From Pseudomonas sp. R-28-1W-6 (GTDB lineage Bacteria; Pseudomonadota; Gammaproteobacteria; Pseudomonadales; Pseudomonadaceae): a stretch of DNA of 64,000 nt. Position 1 is the first letter of the stretch, and every line of letters starts with the position of its first letter. The notes under the pieces were generated by a model. That model did no database searches and was not told the DNA's origin. It saw nothing but the letters and a program-made list of their open reading frames with translations. Of this stretch, positions 1 to 10,969 are shown piece by piece. Location of the stretch: assembly GCF_009799925.1 (NCBI RefSeq), contig NZ_WELK01000001.1:124001-188000 (forward strand), given 5' to 3'. The position numbers were made by a program, and so were the translations under genes.

Positions 1-1879
<1,879 letters not shown>

Positions 1880-1929
1880 AATGGCCGCGGAGTCTACCAG
1901 CTTCATTCCGCCATCGCCCGGAGAGCCGC

Positions 1930-2391
1930 ATGCCGTCTGACCTGTGGAGTTTTGCCAGTTGTTGCTACGCGCGCCCCGGCGTCGAGGCGGCCTGCCTGCG
2001 CCTGCAGGCGGCGGGAGCGGACGTATGCCTGCTGCTGTGCGGGCTGTGGCTGGAGCAACACGGCGTGCCGTGCAACGACGAGCGCCTGGCAGCCCTCCGC
2101 GCACTGAGCGAACCCTGGCAGCGCCAAGTGGTGCAGCCATTGCGCGAACTACGGCAGAGCTGGCGCGCGACTGCGGCCACGGATGAGGTACAGCAACGCC
2201 TGCGGGCGCAGGTCAAGGCACTCGAACTGGAGGCCGAGCGCGAGCTGTTGGCCCGACTGGAAGCAGAGGTGAACGGCTGGCCGCACGCCGAACAGCCTGG
2301 TGCGGCGCAGTGGCTGGAAGCCTTGGCGGGGAGCGCAGCGGAGTGTCGCGACGCGCTGCAGGTGCTGCGCGCCGCGACGGCTCAGGCCTGA
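1930..2391 (+). CDS. TIGR02444 family protein
   Basis: A 153-residue soluble protein beginning MPSDLWSFASCCYARPGVE. The Leu/Cys-rich N-terminal half with LLLCGLWLEQHG, and the arrangement beside algP on the opposite strand, match the small conserved pseudomonad family TIGR02444, whose function is unknown. The C-terminal half is helical and rich in Glu, Arg and Ala. There is no signal peptide or membrane segment. Its stop is one base from the stop of the convergent algP gene. The family call comes from memory of such sequences; no biochemical role can be read from it. Confidence 0.75.
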   Translation: MPSDLWSFASCCYARPGVEAACLRLQAAGADVCLLLCGLWLEQHGVPCNDERLAALRALSEPWQRQVVQPLRELRQSWRATAATDEVQQRLRAQVKALELEAERELLARLEAEVNGWPHAEQPGAAQWLEALAGSAAECRDALQVLRAATAQA

Positions 2392-2392
2392 C

Positions 2393-3385
2393 TCAGGCGC
2401 CGGTTGGCGGCGTGCTGCCGTTGCCGGCGGTCGGGGTAACCGGAGCGGCAGCTGGCGCCGCGGCCGGAGCGGCCGGAGCGGCGGGCTTGGCCGCAACGGG
2501 CTTGGCGGCCGGCTTCTTCGCAGCTGGTTTGGCGGCCGGCTTGGCGACAGCCGGTTTGGCTACCGGTTTGGCGGCAGGCTTGGCGGCGGTCGGCGCAGCC
2601 TTGGCCGCTGGTTTGGCCGCGGCCTTTACCGGCGCCTTGGCCGGAGCTTTGGCCGCTGCCGGTTTGGCAGCCGTCGCGGCAGGTTTGGTGGCAGGTTTTG
2701 CCGCGGGCTTGGCTACCGGCTTCGCGGCCACCGGCTTGGCCGCGACGGCTCTGGTTGCTGCGGGCTTGGCCGTGCTCTTCACCGCAGCCTTGACCGGGGC
2801 CTTGGCCGCAGCAGGCTTGGCGGCAGTCGCTGCGGGCTTGGCCGCCGACCTGGCCGCTGCCGGACGCGCTACCGCCGGCTTGGCCGCAGTTTTCACCGCA
2901 GCCTTGGCCACCGCGGGCTTGCTGGCGGCAGGCTTCTTCGCTGCCGGCTTGGCGGCGGCACCAGCCGCCGGTGCGGCCGTCGCGCGCAGGTGCAGCGCCT
3001 TGGCTGCGGCTTCCTTGACCTTGCCGATTCCCTGGGCCAGCTTCAGGCTTTCCTGGGCATCGCGCTTGAGGTGCAAGATGTAATTGCGGGTTTCGGTCTG
3101 CCGCGTCTTGAGGTTATCGAGTACCTCTTCCAGTTCGGCGATCAGCTTGCTGGCCTTGTTCTGGGCCTTGGCCTTGCCGGCCTTGGCGGCGTCCTGCAGC
3201 TTGCTGCGGGCTTCGTGGAGTTTTTCCTGGGCCTTGCCGCGCTGTTTTTCCAGCTTGGTCAGCAACTCTTCGGCTTCGACCAGCGCCTGCGAGCAGGCAC
3301 TTTCGAGATGCTCCAGCAGGCTATGGGAAAGCTGCTGAAGAAGGTGCAGCGGGGTGGTAACGGGCTTCTTATTGTTGGTCGGCAT
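2393..3385 (-). CDS. algP: AlgP (AlgR3), histone H1-like transcriptional regulator
   Basis: A 330-residue protein. Residues 1-120 are a charged helical N-terminal region (MPTNNKKPVTTPLHLLQQL, then many Glu/Lys heptads). From about residue 125 it consists almost wholly of KPAA-type repeats rich in Lys, Pro and Ala, like the tail of eukaryotic histone H1, ending in a short Gly/Ser/Thr segment. In Pseudomonas this protein is known as AlgP or AlgR3, a DNA-binding regulator linked to alginate gene expression. The start at 3385 is chosen because AGGAGG lies just upstream; an in-frame start at 3418 lacks that support. The position two genes from algQ is the expected one. Confidence 0.9.
   Translation of the reverse strand: MPTNNKKPVTTPLHLLQQLSHSLLEHLESACSQALVEAEELLTKLEKQRGKAQEKLHEARSKLQDAAKAGKAKAQNKASKLIAELEEVLDNLKTRQTETRNYILHLKRDAQESLKLAQGIGKVKEAAAKALHLRATAAPAAGAAAKPAAKKPAASKPAVAKAAVKTAAKPAVARPAAARSAAKPAATAAKPAAAKAPVKAAVKSTAKPAATRAVAAKPVAAKPVAKPAAKPATKPAATAAKPAAAKAPAKAPVKAAAKPAAKAAPTAAKPAAKPVAKPAVAKPAAKPAAKKPAAKPVAAKPAAPAAPAAAPAAAPVTPTAGNGSTPPTGA
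2445..2965. repeat. Degenerate short tandem repeats encoding the AlgP KPAA tail
   Basis: The stretch is built from imperfect 9-15 base units centred on the plus-strand motif GGCTTGGC/GGTTTGGC followed by GGC or GCC codon blocks. They encode Lys-Pro-Ala-Ala type units on the minus strand. Unit length varies in multiples of three, so the frame stays open. Such arrays can gain or lose units by slippage. It is a protein-coding repeat and not an independent element. Confidence 0.8.
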
Positions 3386-3511
3386 GGCGTGCCTCCTAAC
3401 GGACGTGGGTGCCCCCATACTAGACGGCAGATGCGCGGGTCGCTAGCCACTGATTGTCGCGCTGCGCGGCACTGGCATAATCGGCCGCACCTCCCTCCCG
3501 AGATCGCCCCG

Positions 3512-4162
3512 ATGTCGCGCTGCTCCGTGCTTCTGCTCTGCCTGTTCCCGACGCTGTTGGCGGCAGCACCGCAAGCGGATGATCTGGCCTACAGCCTGGG
3601 TGCCCGCCTGGGCGAAAGATTGCGCAGCGAAGTGCCCGACCTGCCGCTGGCGGCGCTGCTCGACGGCCTGCGCCAGGCCTATCGTGGCGAGCCCCTGCGC
3701 CTGCCCGCGGAACGTATCGACAACCTGCTGGACCAGCACGAAGCCCAGTTGCAGCTGCACAGCACGGCCGCGCGCCATGAGCAGGCGCAAGCCGCGGAGC
3801 GACACTTTCTGGCGGCGGAAAAAACCAAGACCGGGGTGCGTGAACTGGAGGGCGGCGTGCTGGTGCAGGAGCTGCGTGCCGGGACGGGCGGCAGCCCGCA
3901 CAGGAACGGCCGGGTGCAGGTGCACTACCGCGGCGAGCTGGCCGATGGCAGCCTGTTCGACCAGAGCGAAGGCGCCCAGTGGTTTCGCCTCGACAGCCTG
4001 ATTCGCGGCTGGCAGACGGCTCTGCTGGCCATGCCGGTGGGCGCCAAATGGCGGGTGGTGATCCCCGCCGAGCAGGCCTATGGCCAGGCCGGCGCCGGCG
4101 ATCTGATACCGCCGGATGCGCCGCTGGTCTTCGAGCTGGAACTGCTCGACGTCGCCGACTGA
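3512..4162 (+). CDS. FKBP-type peptidyl-prolyl cis-trans isomerase, exported
   Basis: 216 residues. An N-terminal signal peptide (MSRCSVLLLCLFPTLLAAA) is followed by a helical FkpA/Mip-like dimerisation segment (about residues 20-110). The C-terminal FKBP fold carries VQVHYRGELADGSLFDQS, WQTALLAMPVGAKWRVVIP and IPPDAPLVFELELLDV. FKBP enzymes catalyse prolyl isomerisation; exported Mip-like forms help fold envelope proteins. The start at 3512 is preferred over longer in-frame options because it gives the signal peptide directly. It is divergent from algP and convergent with algQ. The length fits the FklB/Mip class. Confidence 0.88.
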   Translation: MSRCSVLLLCLFPTLLAAAPQADDLAYSLGARLGERLRSEVPDLPLAALLDGLRQAYRGEPLRLPAERIDNLLDQHEAQLQLHSTAARHEQAQAAERHFLAAEKTKTGVRELEGGVLVQELRAGTGGSPHRNGRVQVHYRGELADGSLFDQSEGAQWFRLDSLIRGWQTALLAMPVGAKWRVVIPAEQAYGQAGAGDLIPPDAPLVFELELLDVAD

Positions 4163-4175
4163 AGCCGAACGCCCC

Positions 4176-4649
4176 TCAGACCGGGGCGGCAGCCTGCTGC
4201 TGATGGGCGTTGTGCAGCACTTCGATCAGGCAGTCTTCCAGCTCGAAACGCTCGTGCAGCAACTGCCCCAGGCGTTTCAGCTCGGCGGTCAGCGACGCGG
4301 TATCGCGGCAGTCGCCATTGTCGCAGCGGTCATTGAACGCCAGCGCGACTTCGGTGATCGCCTCGATGCGCGGGTAGATCTGCTTGGCCAGGTCCAGGCC
4401 GCGCTGATCGCCGAAGGCCTTGGCCTCGCCGGTCAGCTGCTCATAGACCTCGAAGTGCCCGGCCGACACGTAGTCGACGAGGATTTCGCAGAAGCGCAGC
4501 AGATCCTGGGCGTTGGCCGCGGGAGCCTGGGGTTTATCACTGAGGGCGCCATAGGCATTAACCAACTCATGGCGTTCTTGCAGCCAGCGGTCGATCAGCT
4601 GGTGTACTCCACCCCATCGTTCCTGGGCGTTCTGGCAGCTCTCGAGCAT
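4176..4649 (-). CDS. algQ: Sigma-70 anti-sigma factor AlgQ/Rsd
   Basis: 157 residues, helical, beginning [20 protein letters not shown]. The motifs [29 protein letters not shown] and [15 protein letters not shown] are those of the Rsd/AlgQ family, which binds region 4 of the housekeeping sigma factor and shifts RNA polymerase allocation. In Pseudomonas the protein is called AlgQ (AlgR2) and affects alginate, siderophore and virulence gene expression. Full family length. The neighbours algP and the DsbB-like gene are the expected ones. Confidence 0.93.
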   Translation of the reverse strand: MLESCQNAQERWGGVHQLIDRWLQERHELVNAYGALSDKPQAPAANAQDLLRFCEILVDYVSAGHFEVYEQLTGEAKAFGDQRGLDLAKQIYPRIEAITEVALAFNDRCDNGDCRDTASLTAELKRLGQLLHERFELEDCLIEVLHNAHQQQAAAPV

Positions 4650-4833
4650 GATGTTCTCACTTCCCTACTAGTGAATGCTGGTGTACTGCAGCCCCGAGCC
4701 GGTTATTTGGCATCTTGGGCAGCCTCGGGGAATGACTCGGCGCAGTGCCGGATTAATGACGAGGCGTGGAGCCAGAGTATGCCCGCCAGCCCCCGCCATC
4801 AAGTCACCTTGATCAGGAAGTTTCTTCGCACCG

Positions 4834-5361
4834 TCATTTTGCCGGCTTGTGGAAGCTCAGCGTGACCTCGCCCAGGTCGACGCCCCACTTGGACATGCGG
4901 GCACGATTGAGCATCACGCGCCCGTCCATGAGGAACATCCAGTCATCGAAATCGACCACGTACTGCTCACCATCGACCTTGAGCAGCAACTGATAGCGCC
5001 AGTGCAAGGCGTTGCCGGACACCTCGCCAACGGCCTCGCCGAGTACATCCGCGGCAGTGCCGCGCCAGCTGCCATCGGCCTGGCGACGCAGGGTCCAGAC
5101 GCGCCGCTCGGTGCTGCCGTCGCTGTAGGTGAAGCGTTCGTCGAGGGTGCCGACATCGCCCTGCCAGGTCCCCGTGAGGGCGACATGGAAGCGCTTGACC
5201 ACCGCCCCGGAACGGTTCTGAAACATGCCCCAGGCCTCCAGGTCACCGTTCAGGTAATCGGACAACTCCAGGGCGGGCTGCTGCGCGGCATAGTCGCGGA
5301 TGTCCGGGCCACTGCAGCCGGCGATCGACAGGAGCAGAAGCAGGCCGAGAAAGAAGCGCAT
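4834..5361 (-). CDS. DUF3833 family lipoprotein
   Basis: 175 residues with a lipoprotein signal: MRFFLGLLLLLSIAGC gives a lipobox LSIAGC with Cys16 as the predicted lipidated residue. The mature part has the pattern LNGDLEAWGMFQNRSG followed by beta-rich segments (TGTWQGDVGTLDERFTYSDGS), which I recognise as the DUF3833 family of unknown function. The start at 5361 is taken instead of the upstream 5385 start because it begins at the signal peptide and is preceded by a GGGGA sequence. It probably sits in the outer membrane facing the periplasm. Confidence 0.78.
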   Translation of the reverse strand: MRFFLGLLLLLSIAGCSGPDIRDYAAQQPALELSDYLNGDLEAWGMFQNRSGAVVKRFHVALTGTWQGDVGTLDERFTYSDGSTERRVWTLRRQADGSWRGTAADVLGEAVGEVSGNALHWRYQLLLKVDGEQYVVDFDDWMFLMDGRVMLNRARMSKWGVDLGEVTLSFHKPAK

Positions 5362-5449
5362 GAGCAAATCCCCGTAATCGTGCAAGAACGGGGACTATGC
5401 AAGGGAGAAGGAGCAGCGGCAAACGCGGAGCGTTACCGGCTATTGCCGA

Positions 5450-5941
5450 TCAGCGGCGACGCAGCAGCTGGAACAGCCCGAACAGGATCATGCCGATGAA
5501 GGCCAGCAGGCTCCATTCCGGCACGCTCAGGCCGAACAGGGTCCAGGTCACTTCCGCGCAATCGGCGGTGCCATGGAACACCAGACGCACGATTTCCTGC
5601 AGCGGCAGGGCATCGAGCATGAACTCCAGGCTCGGCAGGCAGGCCTCCAGCTGGTCGGGCGGCACGCTCTGCAGCCAGATCTGGCGCCCGGCCGTAGCCG
5701 CACCGACCAGGGCGAACAGCAGCGCCAGCCCGGCGTACAGGCGCTGGCCCAGACGTGCCGGGCCATGGATCGCGGCGACCAGACAGACCAGGGCGAAGAG
5801 GATCACGCAGACCCGCTGGACGATGCACATCGGGCAAGGCTCGAGGCCGACCACATGTTCCAGATACAGCGCGCCGCCCATCAGGCCAAGGCAGCCGAGG
5901 AATGCGAGGAGAAACAGGTTACGCGGGGCGGCCAGGGCCAT
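5450..5941 (-). CDS. dsbH: DsbB-type disulfide bond formation protein (DsbH)
   Basis: 163 residues with four predicted membrane helices. The first periplasmic loop has the redox pair in EPCPMCIVQR and the second has single cysteines in LEACLPSLEF and GTADCAEVTW, which is the DsbB layout. DsbB reoxidises DsbA with quinone. At this locus in P. aeruginosa the gene is called dsbH. It lies downstream of and codirectional with hemY after a 115-base gap, so it may be read from the heme operon or its own promoter. Confidence 0.88.
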   Translation of the reverse strand: MALAAPRNLFLLAFLGCLGLMGGALYLEHVVGLEPCPMCIVQRVCVILFALVCLVAAIHGPARLGQRLYAGLALLFALVGAATAGRQIWLQSVPPDQLEACLPSLEFMLDALPLQEIVRLVFHGTADCAEVTWTLFGLSVPEWSLLAFIGMILFGLFQLLRRR

Positions 5942-6056
5942 GGGGACTCCGAAGCAGGCGGGAAAGGCGGTTACGGCAGAGGAAAGCCGACCAGGCTTTC
6001 AAGGCAGCGCGCGGCACCTCGTCCGTGACCAGGTGCCGCACGTCCAGCCGCACCGC

Positions 6057-7292
6057 TCAGCCGTGGGCGGGCTGGGGCAGCTGCGGCAACGCCTGGGCGA
6101 GCAGGCCGAGGCTTTCCTGCAGCAGCCGGTTGCTCTGCTGCAGATCGCCCTGGTGCGCCAGCAGCCGCGCCAGCTCGGCACAGGTTTCCGCGCTGCGGGA
6201 GAACTCCAGGCTGATCTCGAAATACTCGCGCGCCTTGCCCCACAGATTGTTCTGCAGGCACAGACGGCCCAGGCTGAGCAGCAGCACCGGATCCTGCGGG
6301 TGCTGCTTGAGCAGCCCTTCGGCGGTCTGCAGCTGGCGCAGCGGATCGCGCCCGCGGAGCATGCCGTAGCGACGCACCAGGCGGCTGTCGTAGCCCTGCT
6401 TGAGCGCCTTGCGCAGCACCTCCTCGGCTTCTTCCTGGGCGCCCAGGGCATGCAGCTGAAGGGCATAGGCGAGAACCAGCTCAGGCTCGCCACGCTGCGC
6501 CGAAGACAGCTGTTGCCAGGCACTGCTCAGCGGCTGCAGGGCCGTCTCGCCCTGGTTCAACCCGGCCTCGCCGGCGGCCTGCAGGCGCCCGCACCAGACC
6601 CGGCGTTCCAGCTCGGCCAGCTGCTCGCTCGGCAGGACCTTGCCCTTGCGCAGTTCGGGCAGCAGGTCGAGCAGCGCCGACCAGTCCTCCCGCGCCAGCA
6701 ACAGGCTCTGCAGCTGGCGCAGGACCTGACGGTGCTGCGGATGGCGCTGGCGCATCACCTGCAGGGTTTCCAGGGCGGCAGCCGCCTCGCCACGGGCCTG
6801 TTGCAGCTCGGCATGGGTCAGGGCGATCGCCAGTTCGGCCTGCGGCTGGCGCTGCAGGGCACGTTCGAGGAACGCGTCGCTCTGCTCGTGGTCGCCCAGC
6901 TGCTGCGCCGCGCGGGCCGCGCCGAGGTAATACATCAACGGCTGCGGCTCGCCCTCGGCGGCCCGCTGCAGGTGGCGCACCGCGCGCTCCCAGCGGCCTT
7001 CGGCGAGGTCCAGCAGGCCCTTGTCGGCCGCCAGCTGCTGACGCTTGCCGTGGTTGCGCCGCGACCAGGGATTGAGCAGGCCGCCGGAGACATTGAGCAG
7101 GCGCCACAGCCAGCGCAGTCCGCGCACCAGCAGCCAGGCCAGCAGCACCAGCAGGAGGAACACCCACAGGCTGGACTCGTAGCGGAAGTTCTTCCAGGCG
7201 ATCAGCACGTAGCCGCTGTGCTCGACGATCGCCAGGCCTAGCAGGGTGGCGCCGGTCACCGCCAGGAGCAGCAGGAGAATGGCGCGGATCAT
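6057..7292 (-). CDS. hemY: HemY, TPR membrane protein of the heme operon
   Basis: 411 residues. Two N-terminal membrane helices (about residues 2-22 and 41-62) are followed by a long cytoplasmic stretch of helical hairpin TPR-like repeats (for example LDLAEGRWERAVRHLQRA and LLLSLGRLCLQNNLWGKA). This is the proteobacterial HemY family; despite its name it is not the protoporphyrinogen oxidase of Gram-positive bacteria, and its exact task in heme synthesis is unresolved. The ATG overlaps the hemX stop by four bases, so the two are probably translationally coupled. Confidence 0.92.
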   Translation of the reverse strand: MIRAILLLLLAVTGATLLGLAIVEHSGYVLIAWKNFRYESSLWVFLLLVLLAWLLVRGLRWLWRLLNVSGGLLNPWSRRNHGKRQQLAADKGLLDLAEGRWERAVRHLQRAAEGEPQPLMYYLGAARAAQQLGDHEQSDAFLERALQRQPQAELAIALTHAELQQARGEAAAALETLQVMRQRHPQHRQVLRQLQSLLLAREDWSALLDLLPELRKGKVLPSEQLAELERRVWCGRLQAAGEAGLNQGETALQPLSSAWQQLSSAQRGEPELVLAYALQLHALGAQEEAEEVLRKALKQGYDSRLVRRYGMLRGRDPLRQLQTAEGLLKQHPQDPVLLLSLGRLCLQNNLWGKAREYFEISLEFSRSAETCAELARLLAHQGDLQQSNRLLQESLGLLAQALPQLPQPAHG

Positions 7293-8398
7293 TGCCCGGC
7301 CTCCTCGGCATCCACCGCTTCCGGCAGCAGCTCACGGGCCTCGCGCTGCTTGAGGTAGGCCTGCAGGGTGTTCAGCGCGCCATCCAGGCTGGGCAACTGG
7401 CTGACCACCGGCAGTTCGCTCAGCTCGCCGATGCGCTGCTGCATGGCCTTGACCGCCTGGTTGTCGCGGTCGAAATAGTTGCCTAGCACGTTTTCGGCGG
7501 AGGCCAGCGCCTGCTTGTAGACGTCCGCCTGGCCATTCAGTGCGCCCCACTGCGCCTGCTCCAGGGTCAGGGCCAGGGTCAGCCGCACCTGGGCCAGGCT
7601 CTGCCCGGCCAGCAGCGGACGCACGTCCTGGTCGGCCTGCAGGTCGAGGCGCACATAGCGCGACAGCTGCGCCCACAGGTCGGCCCAGCGGCTGCTGTCG
7701 CTGGCACTTGCCGCCGTCGGTACCTCGACCGGCAGGATGTATTCGGGGGCCAGCATCTGCAGCTGGTCGACCTGGCCGCGCAAGGCCGCTAGTTGCAGGA
7801 ACAGGCCGCTGCGATCGACCTGCGGCAGGCTGCGCAGGGCTTCCAGCACCTTGATCAGTTCGCCGCGGGCGGCGAAGGCCTGCGGATCGTCCTGGGCCTG
7901 GAGGATGGTGTCGGCGCCCTGCACCAGCGCCGTGGCGCTGTTGACGTCCTGCAGCGCGGTGAGGCGCAGCATGGCCAGGCGCAGCAGGTGCTCGGCCTCG
8001 GCCAGGCGCCAGTCTTCGCGGCTCTTGCCGAGCAGGCCGGCGAGGTTGCGCGCCAGGCGCTGCTGGTCGCCCTGCAGGCTGACCAGCAGATCGCGCTGGG
8101 TCGCCAGCTGGTCTGCCGTGGGCAGGCCCTGCAGGCGCCTGGCCACGTCCGCCTGGCTCTGTTCCAGCTGCAGGCGGGTCGCCTCGCCGACCTGCTGCAG
8201 CTGGGTCAGCTGCTGCGCGGCCTGGTCCCGTTGCAGGTACAGCTGCCAGCTGCTCCAGCCGCCGGCGGCCAGGCCGGCGGCGCCGACCAGCAAGGCCAGT
8301 GCGGCCAGGCCGCGGCCCCTCGGTTTGGCAGCCACGGATGCCGGCTGACGGGAAACGTCCGGGGTGGGTTCGCTGATCTGCGGGGCTGTTTCGCTCAC
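7289..8398 (-). CDS. hemX: HemX, uroporphyrinogen operon membrane protein
   Basis: 369 residues from a GTG start at 8396-8398 (SETAPQISEPTPDV...). A Pro/Ser-rich N-terminus is followed by one membrane helix (about residues 32-52, LAALALLVGAAGLAAGGW) and then a periplasmic domain with a Gln/Leu-rich coiled coil. The HemX family is often annotated uroporphyrinogen-III C-methyltransferase, but no SAM-binding methylase motif is visible here. The GTG start is chosen because it matches the known N-terminus of the family and lies just after hemD; an upstream start would run into hemD. Overlaps hemY by four bases. Confidence 0.88.
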   Translation of the reverse strand: MSETAPQISEPTPDVSRQPASVAAKPRGRGLAALALLVGAAGLAAGGWSSWQLYLQRDQAAQQLTQLQQVGEATRLQLEQSQADVARRLQGLPTADQLATQRDLLVSLQGDQQRLARNLAGLLGKSREDWRLAEAEHLLRLAMLRLTALQDVNSATALVQGADTILQAQDDPQAFAARGELIKVLEALRSLPQVDRSGLFLQLAALRGQVDQLQMLAPEYILPVEVPTAASASDSSRWADLWAQLSRYVRLDLQADQDVRPLLAGQSLAQVRLTLALTLEQAQWGALNGQADVYKQALASAENVLGNYFDRDNQAVKAMQQRIGELSELPVVSQLPSLDGALNTLQAYLKQREARELLPEAVDAEEAGQ

Positions 8399-8414
8399 AT
8401 GTCCATCCTTTGCA

Positions 8415-9197
8415 TCAGAGGGTCGGCGCCGGGCTTGCGCGCAAGGCCGCCAGAACAGCCGCAGCACTGGCGCCGCGACAATCGATAGGGTGCAGGGCGC
8501 CGGCCGCGCGGGCCAGGGCGGCCACTCGCGGGCTGGGCACCAGCAAGGGTAGCCGAGCCAGCTCCGGCCAGGCAGCCCCGGCCAGTTGCTGCAGGTGTTC
8601 GAGGCTCTGCGCACTGCTGACCAGCAGGGCGTTCAACCGTTCCCCGCGCACCCGCTGCAGCAGGCTGCCGGCCGGGTAGGACGGCAGCACGCGGCGATAC
8701 AGCTGCAGATAGTCGACGCGCGCGCCGCGGCCACGCAAGGTCTCGGCCAGCAGTTCGCGCCCGCCTTCGCCACGCAGGATCAGCACCCGCGGGTTCGGCA
8801 CGGCCAGCGCCCGTTCGAGGTCGGCCAGGGCCAGCAGGGCCTCGCTGTCATCGCCCGTAGCCGGGTAAGTGGCACGCAGGCCGTGGGGCGCCAGGTAATC
8901 ATCGAGGATCTGCGCGGTGGCCGCGCCGACGCTGAACCAGCGCGGGCCGGCCGGCGGCCTGGGCCAGTCACCCCGGAGCCGTTCCAGGCCCAGGCGGGCG
9001 GCCGGCTTGCTGACGACGATCACCGCGCAGTAGCCGTCCAGTTCGCGCAGCAGGGTGCGCTGCTCGGCGGTTTCTTCCAGGGCCTCGATCTCCAGCAGCG
9101 GCAGGCTGCTGCTGTACACGCCGGCGGCGCCCAGCGTTGCCGCCAGGGCCGCATTCTCGGCGGCCGGGCGGGTCAGCAGCAGGCGCCAGCCCGTCAC
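8415..9197 (-). CDS. hemD: Uroporphyrinogen-III synthase HemD
   Basis: 260 residues from a GTG start at 9195-9197 ([20 protein letters not shown]). HemD closes and rearranges hydroxymethylbilane to uroporphyrinogen III, the branch point to heme, siroheme and cobalamin. The fold has two alternating domains; visible segments are [38 protein letters not shown] and [13 protein letters not shown]. The GTG start overlaps the hemC TGA in a GTGA arrangement, which points to coupled translation and decides the start. Followed by hemX 16 bases on. Confidence 0.93.
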   Translation of the reverse strand: MTGWRLLLTRPAAENAALAATLGAAGVYSSSLPLLEIEALEETAEQRTLLRELDGYCAVIVVSKPAARLGLERLRGDWPRPPAGPRWFSVGAATAQILDDYLAPHGLRATYPATGDDSEALLALADLERALAVPNPRVLILRGEGGRELLAETLRGRGARVDYLQLYRRVLPSYPAGSLLQRVRGERLNALLVSSAQSLEHLQQLAGAAWPELARLPLLVPSPRVAALARAAGALHPIDCRGASAAAVLAALRASPAPTL

Positions 9198-10132
9198 TCG
9201 GCCGCGGCCTCGCCGTACACCGCCTTGAGGATCTCGGCGGCACCCTGCGCCAGCAGCTGCTCGGCCACCTGCACGCCGAGCAGCTCGGCCTGGGCCCGCG
9301 GCGCACGGGCCTCGGCACGCAGCAGCTGGCCGCCGTCGGGCTGGCCGACCAGGCCGCGCAGCCACAGCTGATCGCCTTCGAGCAGGGCGTAGCAGGCGAT
9401 CGGCACCTGGCAACCGCCATTCAGGTGCTTGTTCAGCGCCCGCTCGGCAGTCACCCGGTCGGCGCTATCGACATGGTGCAGGGGCGCCAGCAGCGCCTGC
9501 ACGTCGCTGTCGGCACTGCGGCACTCGATGCCCACGGCGCCCTGACCGCCGGCCGGCAGGCTGTCCTCGGCACTGATCGAGGAACGGATGCGCGCCGCGA
9601 AACCGAGGCGGATCAGCCCGGCGGCGGCGAGGATGATGGCGTCGTACTCGCCGGCATCCAGCTTGGCCAGGCGGGTGTTGACGTTGCCACGCAGGAACTG
9701 GATCTTCAGGTCCGGGCGGCGCGCCAGCAGCTGGGCCTGGCGGCGCAGGCTGGAGGTGCCGACCACGCTGCCGGGCGGCAGCGCGTCGAGGCTGGCGAAG
9801 CGGTTGGAGACGAAGGCATCGCGCGGGTCTTCCCGTTCGCAGATGCAGAACAGGCCGAGGCCGGCGGGGAAGTCCATCGGCACATCCTTCATCGAATGCA
9901 CGGCGATGTCCGCCTCGTTCTCCAGCAGGGCGGTTTCCAGTTCCTTGACGAACAGGCCCTTGCCGCCGATTTTCGCCAGCGGTGCATCGAGCAGCTTGTC
10001 GCCGCGACTGACCATCGGCACCAGGCTGACCCTGAGGCCGGGATGCGCCTGTTCCAGGCGCGCCTTGACGTATTCGGCCTGCCACAGGGCCAGGGCACTC
10101 TTGCGGGTAGCAATGCGGATTTCGCGGGACAT
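9194..10132 (-). CDS. hemC: Porphobilinogen deaminase (hydroxymethylbilane synthase) HemC
   Basis: 312 residues beginning [20 protein letters not shown]. It polymerises four porphobilinogens into hydroxymethylbilane. Conserved segments are [54 protein letters not shown] and the dipyrromethane cofactor cysteine in [15 protein letters not shown] two codons upstream is possible, but the ATG at 10132 fits the family N-terminus and has GGAAG at suitable spacing. First gene of the hemC-hemD-hemX-hemY cluster and just downstream of algR, the usual Pseudomonas order. Confidence 0.96.
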   Translation of the reverse strand: MSREIRIATRKSALALWQAEYVKARLEQAHPGLRVSLVPMVSRGDKLLDAPLAKIGGKGLFVKELETALLENEADIAVHSMKDVPMDFPAGLGLFCICEREDPRDAFVSNRFASLDALPPGSVVGTSSLRRQAQLLARRPDLKIQFLRGNVNTRLAKLDAGEYDAIILAAAGLIRLGFAARIRSSISAEDSLPAGGQGAVGIECRSADSDVQALLAPLHHVDSADRVTAERALNKHLNGGCQVPIACYALLEGDQLWLRGLVGQPDGGQLLRAEARAPRAQAELLGVQVAEQLLAQGAAEILKAVYGEAAAE

Positions 10133-10195
10133 GATCACTTCCGGAAACTGAACTGCCGGGAATGATAACAGGCTGCGCCGGCTCTGGCCGGCGCC

Positions 10196-10218
10196 GGATT
10201 GCCGCGCCCGGGCAATCC
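10196..10218 (-). terminator. Hairpin after algR
   Basis: An 8-base-pair inverted repeat (GGATTGCC and GGCAATCC) with a 7-base loop lies five bases past the algR stop. No T-run follows on the minus strand, so it may be only a weak or factor-dependent terminator between algZR and the heme genes. Confidence 0.35.
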
Positions 10219-10222
10219 GCTG

Positions 10223-10969
10223 CTAGAGGTTGTGCATCAGCTTGCGCACGCCGGCGACATGCCGGCGGCTGACGGTCAGGGCTTCGCCGCCCATGCCCTT
10301 GAGGAACAGCTGGAAATGCCCCAGCGGCGTGCGCTGCAGGCGCTCGATGCGCTCGCGCGAGACCAGGGCATTGCGGTGGATGCGCACGAAGCGCTCGCCG
10401 AACTCGTCTTCCAGCGCCTTCAGCGGCTCGTCCAGCAGCACTTCGCCACCCTCGTGGCGCAGGGTCACGTACTTGTGGTCGGCGATGAAGAAGATCACGT
10501 GCTCCAGCGGAATCAGCTCGATGCCCTTGCGCGTGCGCGCACTGATATGGCTGCGCGGGCCGGCGCCATTGGCGCCGGCCGGGCGGGTCAGCGCGGCGAG
10601 CTGCACCCGGTTGGGCCGCTCGGCCTTCTTCAGCGCGGCCGCCAGGGCCTCGGGGCGCACCGGCTTGACCAGGTAGCCGACGGCGCTGACGTCGAAGGCC
10701 TCCAGGGCGAATTCGTCGTGGGCGGTACAGAAGATCACCGCCGGCGGGGCCTCGCGCTCGCACAGCTTGGCGGCCACCTGCAGGCCATCGAGGCCGGGCA
10801 TGCGGATGTCCAGCAGCACCACGTCGGGCTTCAGGCTGTCGATCAGGGCCAAGGCCTCTTCGCCATTGCTGGCCGCGGGTTCGAGGACACGATAACCCTC
10901 GAGTTCGCCAACCAGTCGGCTGAGGCGCTCGCGGGCAAGGGGTTCGTCATCGACAATCAGCACATTCAT
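10223..10969 (-). CDS. algR: Response regulator AlgR (LytTR family)
   Basis: 248 residues. An N-terminal receiver domain (MNVLIVDDEPLARERL; phospho-acceptor Asp in DVVLLDIRMPGLDG near residue 54; conserved Lys in YLVKPV) is joined to a C-terminal LytTR DNA-binding domain (IFFIADHKYVTLRHEGGEVL, FVRIHRNALVSRERI). AlgR controls alginate, twitching, rhamnolipid and other virulence functions in P. aeruginosa. The ATG at 10969 overlaps the algZ stop by four bases and gives exactly the family length; the in-frame start at 11002 lies inside algZ. Confidence 0.96.
   Translation of the reverse strand: MNVLIVDDEPLARERLSRLVGELEGYRVLEPAASNGEEALALIDSLKPDVVLLDIRMPGLDGLQVAAKLCEREAPPAVIFCTAHDEFALEAFDVSAVGYLVKPVRPEALAAALKKAERPNRVQLAALTRPAGANGAGPRSHISARTRKGIELIPLEHVIFFIADHKYVTLRHEGGEVLLDEPLKALEDEFGERFVRIHRNALVSRERIERLQRTPLGHFQLFLKGMGGEALTVSRRHVAGVRKLMHNL

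Noticed and set aside
2445..2965. Regular short repeats that could be taken for a CRISPR array
   Set aside because: Units are 9-15 bases, continuous without unique spacers, and encode the AlgP tail.
5397..7241. 614-codon plus-strand open frame
   Set aside because: Antisense to dsbH and hemY; the translation is Gln/Ala/Leu-rich without domains.
7289..8398. HemX as a SAM-dependent uroporphyrinogen methylase
   Set aside because: The common database name implies this, but the sequence has one membrane helix and a coiled coil and lacks methylase motifs.
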